Made by a program: the position numbers and the translations under genes. Positions 1 through 6,152 of a DNA stretch of 10,598 bases are shown here, one piece after another. Origin of the DNA: CALBTQ01 sp036743315. GTDB taxonomy: Bacteria > Lernaellota > Lernaellaia > Lernaellales > Lernaellaceae. The stretch is taken from positions 1-10,598 of the forward strand of contig DAINPV010000117.1 of NCBI GenBank assembly GCA_036743315.1. The letters run 5' to 3'. The notes beneath the pieces are model-generated. The model was not told the origin of the DNA. It ran no database searches and saw only the letters and a list, made by a program, of their open reading frames with translations. Numbering within the stretch: the first letter of the stretch is position 1; each line of letters begins with the position of its first letter.

Positions 1-1306
1 GGCGCATCGACTTGAAACTCTTGTGCTGCAACGGGAACAACAGAATCTTGATGACCACGGTCAGAATCAAAATCGCCACGCCGTAATTGCCGGTCAGCTT
101 GGCCAGCCAGATCAGCGCGACCATCAGCCAGCGGGCGATGATGTCGAACCAGCCGAAGTCGATGGCGCGATCGAAGTGGTGCTTCGGACCGTTGTCGCCG
201 GCCTGGATGTAATCGCGCTGCTTCGGGCCGATGTACGCCTTGAAGATCACTTCCTTCGTCTGGCCCGGACCCAGGTCGACCTGCTCGGCTACCAGCCGAG
301 CCTCCATGATGTTCTCGCCGATCTTGCGCAGCGTCACCCGCGCCTGCGCCACGCCGAGGCTGTCCTGATCGGGACCGACCAGCGTGGCGAAATAATTGTC
401 GGCGAAGCCGGTCCAGTAGGTCGGACCCTGCGGCACCTCGTCGGGCTTGACCTTGGAGATGTGGTTCATCTCCAGATCGTTGTCGATGTAGTTGAGCTGC
501 ATCATCTGGTTGTAGTCGCGGTAGAAAAACGACGAGGTGTCCGCGACGATCTGCTCGTACACGGCGCAGAACGGCTTGACCGACGCGGGCTGCGCGCCCT
601 GGTTGGTGATGCGCATCGCCACGTCGATGTTGTAAGGCCGATCGGCCGGAACGGCGCCGCCGCTGTACAGACGCAACGCTTTGTTGATCGTGATGTCGCC
701 GGCGCTGCGCTCGACGACCAGTTCGGTCGGGCTTTGCGCGACGACCGACCAGGCGCGGCTGCCATCCAATTCGGCCAGACCGTCCAGCGCACACACGAGC
801 TGCGGTTGATCGGCGAACGTCTGGGGAATTTCCTTCTTCTTTTTCTCCCGCGCGCGCTTGATCAAGGCCAGGTTGACCTTCTCGCGCTGCGCCTCGGGCC
901 GGTCTTTGTCGGCGGTGGACAGGTTGTAGTCGACCAGCTTCCACCGGCTGACGCTGCCGCCGGCGGCGTTGCTCAGCGCGCCGTCGATCCGTTCGTTTTT
1001 CACCGGCCATTCGGCGGGCTCGACGACCGCGGGCGCGGGCGGCGCTTCCGCGACAACCTCCTCGCCGGATCCTTCGGCGGATGGCGGCGTTGCGGCGGAC
1101 GGCGGCGTTTCGGCGGACGGCGTCGGCGTATTCAACTCGGTCGCCGAAGTCGGGGCGGGAGTGGGCGTGACGGTGGCTTGCGCGGCCGGCCCGCCGGGGG
1201 TCGTCGCCGCCTCGTCGGGCAGCGGCGGCTTGGGCGCAAACAGGGCCTGCCAGGCGAACAGGACCAGCACCATCAGCACCATCGCAATGATAAAGTTGCG
1301 ATCCAT
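1..1306 (-). CDS. yidC: Membrane protein insertase YidC, N-terminal part (C-terminus beyond window)
   Basis: YidC inserts and folds inner-membrane proteins, alone or with SecYEG. The 435 visible residues begin with a short hydrophobic anchor (about 5-23). A Pro/Ala/Thr-rich linker follows (about 25-100), then a long beta-rich periplasmic domain to about residue 375. The second membrane span carries GNYGVAILILTVVIKILLFPL-type family sequence at about 407-426. Lys420 occupies the position of the conserved TM2 basic residue (Arg in E. coli). The remaining conserved spans, roughly 150 residues, lie beyond base 1. The long periplasmic domain is the Gram-negative form. The ATG start is preceded by AAGGGA and lies one base after the yidD stop, so the two genes are likely translated in tandem from the rpmH promoter. 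The identification is secure from sequence and gene order. Confidence 0.96.
   Translation of the reverse strand, partial: MDRNFIIAMVLMVLVLFAWQALFAPKPPLPDEAATTPGGPAAQATVTPTPAPTSATELNTPTPSAETPPSAATPPSAEGSGEEVVAEAPPAPAVVEPAEWPVKNERIDGALSNAAGGSVSRWKLVDYNLSTADKDRPEAQREKVNLALIKRAREKKKKEIPQTFADQPQLVCALDGLAELDGSRAWSVVAQSPTELVVERSAGDITINKALRLYSGGAVPADRPYNIDVAMRITNQGAQPASVKPFCAVYEQIVADTSSFFYRDYNQMMQLNYIDNDLEMNHISKVKPDEVPQGPTYWTGFADNYFATLVGPDQDSLGVAQARVTLRKIGENIMEARLVAEQVDLGPGQTKEVIFKAYIGPKQRDYIQAGDNGPKHHFDRAIDFGWFDIIARWLMVALIWLAKLTGNYGVAILILTVVIKILLFPLQHKSFKSMR
1075..1128. repeat. Three 18-bp tandem units in the YidC linker
   Basis: Three consecutive 18-bp units (1075-1092, 1093-1110, 1111-1128) differ by only a few bases. 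They encode repeated Thr-Pro-Pro-Ser-Ala-(Glu/Ala) in the low-complexity linker between the first YidC membrane span and the periplasmic domain. The unit length is a multiple of three, so copy changes would keep the frame. Confidence 0.6.
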
Positions 1307-1307
1307 A

Positions 1308-1568
1308 TTAACGTCCCTTCTGTTTCGGCGGCGGCACGGGGTCGTATCCGCCGGGAACGAACGGGTTGCAGCGCAGGATCCGCCAGACGGTCAGCGCCAA
1401 CGCGCGCGGCAGGCTGTGCAGGCGCAACGCGTCGAGCGCATAATTGGAACAGGTAGGAGTGAATCGGCAGTTGCGGCCCAAATACGGGCTGAGGGCAAGT
1501 TGATATCCGCGCACCAGTTTCATCAACAAACGCGCGGGCCAACCGGGTTTTCGTTCGTCAGGGCCCAT
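1308..1568 (-). CDS. yidD: Membrane protein insertion efficiency factor YidD
   Basis: This is a small (86 aa) inner-membrane-associated protein that assists YidC-dependent insertion. It shows the family core: a basic amphipathic N-terminus, then Y-Q-x-x-L-S-P-Y-L-G, the signature CRFTPTCSNYA with its two cysteines, a second conserved Cys in the LRCNPF segment, and the closing GGYDPVP. Its length is typical of the family. The start at ATG 1568 has only a weak GGCGG upstream. An internal Met at residue 16 is possible but would cut conserved sequence. It sits 11 bp after the rnpA stop and one base before the yidC ATG, which is the standard position of this gene. Confidence 0.95.
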   Translation of the reverse strand: MGPDERKPGWPARLLMKLVRGYQLALSPYLGRNCRFTPTCSNYALDALRLHSLPRALALTVWRILRCNPFVPGGYDPVPPPKQKGR

Positions 1569-1579
1569 GGAACCGCCGC

Positions 1580-1882
1580 CTAACGCGGGCGGGAATTCGG
1601 GAATTGTTCGCGCGCGGCGAAATAAGCGGTCATGTCCGTTTCCACGTCGGCCAGGCAGCGAACCTGCTGTTCCTGCCGAACGATGACCACCAGATCCCGA
1701 TACGGGGCGAAGCGTTCACGATGGAGCCGAAAATACTCGCGCAACAACCGCTTGATGCGGTTGCGGAGATGGGCTTTGCCGACGGTGCGCTTGACGGTGA
1801 TCCCCAGGCGCGGTCGCGCCCCCATCGACTTGGCCTCGACGAACACGAAATTCGGCGTCTTGAACCGGCGGCCGGTGCGCAT
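1580..1882 (-). CDS. rnpA: Ribonuclease P protein component (true start probably upstream of 1882)
   Basis: RnpA binds the RNase P RNA and helps mature tRNA 5' ends. The RNR motif is clear (GKAHLRNRIKRLLREYFR), preceded by the RPRLGITVKR strand. The coordinates given use the only ATG in the frame and yield 100 aa. The same frame stays open upstream and there encodes a typical RnpA N-terminus, FTKDDRIRRRGDFARAM, up to about position 1930. That would give about 116 aa, the usual family length. Between the in-frame stop at 1988-1990 and 1882 there is no ATG, GTG, TTG or CTG. Initiation may use a non-canonical codon, such as ACG at 1942-1940 after GGGGG or ATC at 1912-1910 after AAGGA, or a base may be miscalled. 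Family identity is certain; the start is not. Confidence 0.93.
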   Translation of the reverse strand: MRTGRRFKTPNFVFVEAKSMGARPRLGITVKRTVGKAHLRNRIKRLLREYFRLHRERFAPYRDLVVIVRQEQQVRCLADVETDMTAYFAAREQFPNSRPR

Positions 1883-1956
1883 CGCGCGCGCGAAATCTCC
1901 CCGGCGGCGGATTCGATCATCCTTCGTAAACGTTCGCCGCGTCGCCCGCTTCCCCC

Positions 1957-2106
1957 TTACTTGCTCGGGATCGTCGCCGCCAACCGTTTACGGCCTTTGG
2001 CCCGCCGACGCTTGATCACTTCACGACCGGCTTTGGTCGCCATCCGGCGCCGGAAGCCGTGTTTCCGCAGCCTTCTGAGGTTGCTTGGTTGAAAAGTCCG
2101 CTTCAT
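1957..2106 (-). CDS. rpmH: Large ribosomal subunit protein bL34
   Basis: This is a 49-residue, very basic protein of the 50S subunit. It begins MKRTFQPSNL and continues with RKHGFRRRMATKAGR and RRRAKGRKRL, the invariant pattern of bL34. The length is normal, with a short extra tail (AATIPSK). ATG 2106 is preceded by AAGGAG about 10 bases upstream. The TAA stop lies just ahead of the rnpA coding homology, so rpmH and rnpA are nearly contiguous. It is the first gene of the rpmH-rnpA-yidD-yidC transcript. The gene is too short for many ORF filters but is unambiguous. Confidence 0.97.
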   Translation of the reverse strand: MKRTFQPSNLRRLRKHGFRRRMATKAGREVIKRRRAKGRKRLAATIPSK

Positions 2107-2193
2107 GAGTCGAAGTCTCCTTACTCGCTATAGACACATCTATCGTCTAGCTCGGGACATAGGAGCCAGATAGTTCTCTCACACGAGGGGGCG

Positions 2194-2222
2194 AACATAG
2201 ATAAAACCGCGCGACCTGTCAA
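2194..2222 (-). promoter_or_regulatory. Sigma-70-type promoter for rpmH-rnpA-yidD-yidC
   Basis: On the minus strand a perfect -35 TTGACA (2222-2217) is followed by 17 bp and the -10 hexamer TATGTT (2199-2194). Transcription would start near 2187, giving an 80-base leader before rpmH. This non-coding stretch (2107-2358) otherwise holds only the terminator of the upstream lipoprotein gene. I see no DnaA-box cluster (TTATCCACA-like) that would mark oriC here. Confidence 0.75.
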
Positions 2223-2303
2223 GCGTTTTTCTTCGAAAATTGCATACCTGCGCCCACCCCCATATATAGGCCCGCTTGGCACAATAACCCGCAAACCCTA
2301 GCC

Positions 2304-2338
2304 TTAAACAAAAACGGGCGGAATCGCTTCCGCCCGTT
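2304..2338 (-). terminator. Rho-independent terminator of the poly-Asp lipoprotein gene
   Basis: A perfect 11-bp inverted repeat (2313-2323 with 2328-2338) has a 4-base TCGC loop. On the minus strand the stem is followed by a T-rich run (TTTTTGTTTAA). It begins about 20 bp after the lipoprotein stop at 2359 and separates that gene from the rpmH promoter. Confidence 0.9.
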
Positions 2339-2358
2339 CATTCATAGACTTTCGCGTT

Positions 2359-3084
2359 TTACTGCGCGATGACCGTGCCCGAAGCGGTCCAACTGCCCAT
2401 GAAACCCACCGGGCCGGCCCAGTCGAGCTCGCCCGTGGTCTCGTTGGTCACTTTGCGGAAAATGACGTTTTCCAGCGAGCCGGTGAAGGTTTCGCCGACC
2501 CAGCCGATTTCGTCGATCTGCACGCAGCCGGACACGCTGACCCACATCTCGTCGTAGGTGCCGGTCACCGAGGCGTTGTAGATCATCGCCACGTACATGT
2601 TCGGATCGCCGTCATCGATTGTGCCGCCGTCGGGAATCTTCAGGTCGTGCGCGCCCAGCAGCGAATCGTCCGGATCGATGATCGTCCACTGCAACTGGTC
2701 GACCTTCAAACCGTGCATGGCGATCACGCCGGCCACGCCGAGGATCTGGTGCCCGTAGGCTTCGATACCGGCAATCAGCGTCTGGCCGCCCATCAAGGGA
2801 GGTTCGCCGGCCCAGAAGAATTTCTCCGCCTCGCCCTCGGTCAACGCCGGGCAGTCGATCGTATCGTCGTCGTCATCGTCGTCGATCGTATCGTCGTCGT
2901 CATCGTCGTCGGTCGTATCGTCGTCGGTCGTATCGTCGTCGGTCGTATCGTCGTCGTCGGCTTCGTCGTCGTCGGCTTCGTCGTCGTTGTCGTCGTCGTC
3001 ATCGTCGTCGTCGCACGCCAGCAACGTCACGCCCATGGTCATGGTCAGCGCCAACAGCAGCGCCAACAACAGTCTGAATTTCAT
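2359..3084 (-). CDS. Asp-rich secreted lipoprotein, unknown function
   Basis: The 241-aa product starts with a lipoprotein signal peptide: KFR, a Leu/Ala-rich core, and a lipobox (TLLAC) with Cys24 as the lipidated residue. Residues 25-77 are an extreme acidic linker with 38 Asp of 53, interrupted by TT, TI, EA and N. The remaining 160 or so residues look like a beta-rich globular domain containing two cysteines (78 and 187) that could form a disulfide; I do not recognise the family. The start is ATG 3084, preceded by GGAGG at good spacing. The frame is open far upstream, but only this start gives a signal peptide. It has its own candidate promoter and terminator, so it is probably monocistronic. 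Asp directly after the lipid Cys matches the E. coli inner-membrane retention rule. In Bacteroidota, acidic residues there act as a surface-export signal. Which applies here is unknown. Confidence 0.88.
   Translation of the reverse strand: MKFRLLLALLLALTMTMGVTLLACDDDDDDDDNDDEADDDEADDDDTTDDDTTDDDTTDDDDDDDTIDDDDDDDTIDCPALTEGEAEKFFWAGEPPLMGGQTLIAGIEAYGHQILGVAGVIAMHGLKVDQLQWTIIDPDDSLLGAHDLKIPDGGTIDDGDPNMYVAMIYNASVTGTYDEMWVSVSGCVQIDEIGWVGETFTGSLENVIFRKVTNETTGELDWAGPVGFMGSWTASGTVIAQ
2854..3012. repeat. Nested in-frame tandem repeats encoding the poly-Asp linker
   Basis: On the plus strand this tract contains two identical 27-bp units (2854-2880, 2881-2907). Next come three identical 15-bp units gtcggtcgtatcgtc (2908-2922, 2923-2937, 2938-2952). 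Then two identical 15-bp units gtcgtcggcttcgtc (2953-2967, 2968-2982) and a GTC/ATC-rich remainder. All units are multiples of three, so the reading frame survives copy-number change. In protein they read as blocks of Asp closed by Thr-Ile, Thr-Thr or Glu-Ala. Confidence 0.9.
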
Positions 3085-3148
3085 CTTGTCCTCCACAAAT
3101 CGGTATGTACTCCCCATTAATTGCCCGCGCATCGCAAAATACTTTGCT

Positions 3149-3177
3149 TTTCTAACAGATGCGGCCCGCAGGGTCAA
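3149..3177 (-). promoter_or_regulatory. Candidate promoter for the Asp-rich lipoprotein
   Basis: On the minus strand TTGACC (3177-3172) is followed by 17 bp and TAGAAA (3154-3149), about 65 bp before the lipoprotein ATG. The -35 is a 5/6 match and the -10 a weaker one. It lies in the 110-bp gap after the hydrolase stop, where no clear terminator is seen, so read-through from the upstream operon also remains possible. Confidence 0.5.
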
Positions 3178-3194
3178 GATTCCGTCCGCGCGCC

Positions 3195-4850
3195 CTAGCG
3201 CGTTTCGGTGAAGGTAAGGGGCGCGGTCAGGCCGGCCACGCACGTGCGCTCGGCCGGATTGAAGGGGGCGCGCAGCCAATCGACGACCAACTGCCGCAGA
3301 CATTGCTGATCCTCGGTGGTCAGGCCCAGTTGCGTCGAGCCCAGGTCGATCAGAATCGAATGATCGCTGTTGACCGTCACGTAATACGCGCCGCCCAACC
3401 CGTCGGCGATCGCCGCGAGCACGTCGACGAACGGCGTGTCCTCGTCCAGACGCGGCGCGATGACCAACCCCGGCAGGTCGCTTTTGACCGCCGAGCGGTC
3501 CACCCGAGGCGGTTCGGCCGCGCGCAACGCCAGTTCCTCGCACGACACCGCTGCCATCCAGGTGATCTGATCGAAGGGCACATAGGGCGGGCTGAGCCGG
3601 TCGAGCGCGTAATCGTCGGCGAACTCGTTCCAGCCCGGGAATTCGTGGCACATGATGTTGTCGCTGTACGGATTGTACTGGAAGGTCTCGCCGTCGTAGG
3701 GCAGATCCACCCGCGAGGGCAGCGTCAGCCGCGACTCGACGTACCAGGCCACCAGCGTGTCGGTGTTGCCCTCGCGCCAGTCGGCCAGCACGCGCGGCCA
3801 TTGGGCGAGCAGTTGCGGCTGGTCGCCCAGGTGAAAGAGCACGTCGGTGAGTTTGTATCCGTCGATGCCCAGCAGCAGCGGCAGGAGCGGCGTTTCGTCG
3901 AGGGTCGTGAGCACCTGCTCGGTCAGCGTCCAGATGTCGATCGCCGCCACCGGGCACGACAGGTCGTTTTCGCAATCGTCGGCCAGCGTCTTGAGCACGC
4001 GGTCGATGTCGTGCTTGCCGCTCATCTGCGGCGCGAGCATCGAATCGAACAGGTAAGCCTCGACGTTGTCTCCGTGGCGGCGAAGGTACTCGAGCATCAG
4101 CCGCGCGCCGTAGCTGTTGCCGAACAGGTACAGCTTCTCGATTTCCAGCGCCTGGCGCACGTCGTCCAGATCGTCGACGCTGTCGATGGTCATCGCATAG
4201 GCCGGGTTGTATTCCGCCGGCAGCGCATCCAGACACTGGCGCACCAGCCGCCGAAACTGCACCTGGTTGCGGTATGGTTCGCCGATCATCTCCGCCGGGC
4301 AGACCAGCGGCGTCGAAGAGTAAGACGATCCGCGCCCCTCGACGAACAACAGGTGAAACGCACCGCGCAACTCGTCGGCCAGAATGCCGCGCGGGGCCAG
4401 GCGGAACAGCGTCAAGTTGCGCAGGTTCGGATCGGGGCCGCCCAGGTGCACGGCCAGCACGCCGGCGGGAACTTCGGCGGTCGAGGGCACGACAGCAAAG
4501 CGGATGGGAATGGTTTTTTCGCTGTCCAGGTCGTTGCGCTTCCACGGCGCCTGGATCTGGCCGCAACGCGTGTCCCAAGGGATGAAGGCCTGGAGGTTCG
4601 GCTCGAAGAACGTCGCGCAATCGACCCACTCGATGTCGGTGGGCGGCGGTTCGTCCGTATCGTCGTCGGCGGGCGTCGTATCGTCGTCGATGGCGGGACC
4701 GGGTCCGAGCGAACCGTCGTCGTCGACGATGTCGTCGTCATCCGCCAGCGGCGGACGATCGACCTTGTCGTCGGACCCTTGGCAAGCCGCCGCCAGCAGC
4801 AACAGCGGCAACAGCCAGAGCAGCCAACGGCATCGCTTGCGGTTCATCAT
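3195..4850 (-). CDS. TAP-like alpha/beta-hydrolase lipoprotein (putative secreted peptidase or esterase)
   Basis: This 551-aa protein has a lipoprotein signal: a basic start, a Trp/Leu-rich core and lipobox LAAAC with Cys23. An Asp-rich linker (about 27-67) follows, then an alpha/beta-hydrolase fold. The nucleophile elbow is G-N-S-Y-G at 244-248 (Ser246). The likely acid is Asp469 or Asp471 in RLDEDTP and the base His497 in NSDHS. The order and spacing resemble the tripeptidyl aminopeptidase-like family, which clips N-terminal peptides from extracytoplasmic substrates. The EGRGSS segment near 171-176 replaces the usual D-x-R-G-x-G-x-S. The usual GGPGGS oxyanion loop reads LGGPDPN (136-142), so substrate range may differ. 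Several Cys residues suit an oxidising compartment. Tandem ATG codons follow a GGCGGGGG stretch, 9 bp after the peptidase stop, indicating an operon. The exact reaction is not shown by sequence. Confidence 0.87.
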   Translation of the reverse strand: MMNRKRCRWLLWLLPLLLLAAACQGSDDKVDRPPLADDDDIVDDDGSLGPGPAIDDDTTPADDDTDEPPPTDIEWVDCATFFEPNLQAFIPWDTRCGQIQAPWKRNDLDSEKTIPIRFAVVPSTAEVPAGVLAVHLGGPDPNLRNLTLFRLAPRGILADELRGAFHLLFVEGRGSSYSSTPLVCPAEMIGEPYRNQVQFRRLVRQCLDALPAEYNPAYAMTIDSVDDLDDVRQALEIEKLYLFGNSYGARLMLEYLRRHGDNVEAYLFDSMLAPQMSGKHDIDRVLKTLADDCENDLSCPVAAIDIWTLTEQVLTTLDETPLLPLLLGIDGYKLTDVLFHLGDQPQLLAQWPRVLADWREGNTDTLVAWYVESRLTLPSRVDLPYDGETFQYNPYSDNIMCHEFPGWNEFADDYALDRLSPPYVPFDQITWMAAVSCEELALRAAEPPRVDRSAVKSDLPGLVIAPRLDEDTPFVDVLAAIADGLGGAYYVTVNSDHSILIDLGSTQLGLTTEDQQCLRQLVVDWLRAPFNPAERTCVAGLTAPLTFTETR

Positions 4851-4859
4851 CCCCCGCCG

Positions 4860-6152
4860 TCAGCGCACCGGGTCGATCGATCCGCCCAGATGCGCGCTCA
4901 ACAGGTCGGTCATCGACGCGGCGTCGTCCACGTGCATCGTTTCACGTATCGAGTGCATCGAAAGCATCGGCGCGCCGACGTCGACCGTGGCGAGGCCCAG
5001 GCGCGTCGCGCTGATCGGACCGATGGTCGTGCCGCAAGGCAGATCGGCCCGTTGGACGAAGCGTTGCACCGACACCCGCGCCACCGCCCCGCATTGCTCC
5101 AGATAGGTCTGCGTGGCCAACGAGGTCGCGTACCGCTCGTTGGCGTTGATCTTGATCACCGGCCCGCCGCCCAGCGCCGGCTTGTGCTGCGGCTCGTGCA
5201 TGTCCGCGTAGTTCGGATGCACCGCGTGCGCGCCGTCGACGCTCACCAGCAGGCTGCGCGCGATCGCCCGGTGCAGCGCCTCGCGCTCGCCGGTCAGGCG
5301 CTCGAGCGCCACGTCCAGGAAGGTCGAACCCGCGCCGCGCGCCGTGTTCGAGCCGCACTCCTCGTTGTCGAACAGCACGATCAGCGCGCCGATCGCCGGA
5401 TCGGCCGGCAGCGCCGTCAACGCCCGTACCGCGCAATAGCACGACAGCAGGTTGTCCACCCCGCGTGTGAACAGCAGTTGCTCGTCCAGCCCGCCCAGCG
5501 CCGGCGGCTGCGCGTCGACCACCTCCAGGCGGTGATCGACGATCGCCGCGGGTTCGACGCCCAGTTCGGCGGCGAGCAGTTGCCGCAGCGGATCGGTCTC
5601 CAGCCGTTTCTTGTCGCCCAGCGCCAGCAGCGGCCGCATGTGCTTTTGCTTGTCGAGCTTGAGGCCGTCGTCGTTGACCTTGCGGTTGAAATGGATCGCC
5701 AGGTTGGGAATGCGGCAGACCGGCCGCTTGACGTGCACCGCGCGCTCGACCAGACCGTCGTTCCCGCGCACGATCACGCGCCCGGCGAGGGTCAGGTCGC
5801 GGTCGGTCCACGTCGCCAGGATCGGCCCGCCGTACACCTCGACGCCCAGTTGCAGGTAGCCCTCTTTTTCCACCGTCGGGTTGGGCATCAGGCGCAGCCC
5901 CGGCACATCGGTGTGCGCGCCGGCGATGCGAAAACCGCGGTCGGCCGGCGCTTTGGTTCCGACGCGCCCGGCCAGCAGCGAGCTGTTGCCGCGCGTGACG
6001 AAAAAGGCGTCGCCCGGCAGCGGTTGCCATCCATCCTCTTCGCGCAGCCGGGTGAAGCCGGCCCGCGTCAGTTCGTCGGCGGCCCAGGCGACCGCGTGCA
6101 TGGCGGTCGGCGAGGCGGCGAAAAAGTCCAGCAATCGTTTCGCGTCGCTCAT
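4860..6152 (-). CDS. apeB: M18 family aspartyl/broad-specificity aminopeptidase
   Basis: This is a cytosolic di-zinc metalloaminopeptidase that removes N-terminal residues, acidic ones in many family members. The 430 aa match the usual length. Metal-site motifs occur in order: AHTDVPGLRL (His80), GVDNL (Asp233), DNEECGS (Glu264/Glu265), DGAHAVHPNY (Asp306) and LSMHSIRE (His400). CGTTIGPISATRLGLATVDVG near 373-393 is also family-typical. The start at ATG 6152 gives the standard MSDAKRLLDFFAASPTAMHA opening. The longer open frame upstream belongs to the shadow of the glycosyltransferase. The ATG overlaps the glycosyltransferase TGA (ATGA, 6149-6152), so the two are probably translationally coupled. 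The symbol apeB follows family usage and is less certain than the family. All catalytic positions look intact. Confidence 0.95.
   Translation of the reverse strand: MSDAKRLLDFFAASPTAMHAVAWAADELTRAGFTRLREEDGWQPLPGDAFFVTRGNSSLLAGRVGTKAPADRGFRIAGAHTDVPGLRLMPNPTVEKEGYLQLGVEVYGGPILATWTDRDLTLAGRVIVRGNDGLVERAVHVKRPVCRIPNLAIHFNRKVNDDGLKLDKQKHMRPLLALGDKKRLETDPLRQLLAAELGVEPAAIVDHRLEVVDAQPPALGGLDEQLLFTRGVDNLLSCYCAVRALTALPADPAIGALIVLFDNEECGSNTARGAGSTFLDVALERLTGEREALHRAIARSLLVSVDGAHAVHPNYADMHEPQHKPALGGGPVIKINANERYATSLATQTYLEQCGAVARVSVQRFVQRADLPCGTTIGPISATRLGLATVDVGAPMLSMHSIRETMHVDDAASMTDLLSAHLGGSIDPVR

Noticed and set aside
23..1456. 477-residue open frame on the plus strand opposite yidC and yidD
   Set aside because: Antisense shadow of unmistakable yidC and yidD coding sequence; low-complexity Arg/Gly product.
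1630..1920. ATG at 1920 as an alternative start for rnpA
   Set aside because: It is in a different frame from the RnpA homology, and its product is an Arg/Ser-rich shadow.
2107..2358. oriC
   Set aside because: No cluster of DnaA boxes or AT-rich unwinding region was seen; only a promoter and a terminator.
2854..3012. Possible CRISPR-like array
   Set aside because: The repeats are contiguous without spacers and encode the Asp tract in frame.
2359..4629. A single 756-residue minus-strand protein including the lipoprotein
   Set aside because: The part upstream of 3084 is an out-of-frame shadow of the hydrolase gene. ATG 3084 has a good ribosome site and starts a proper lipoprotein signal peptide.
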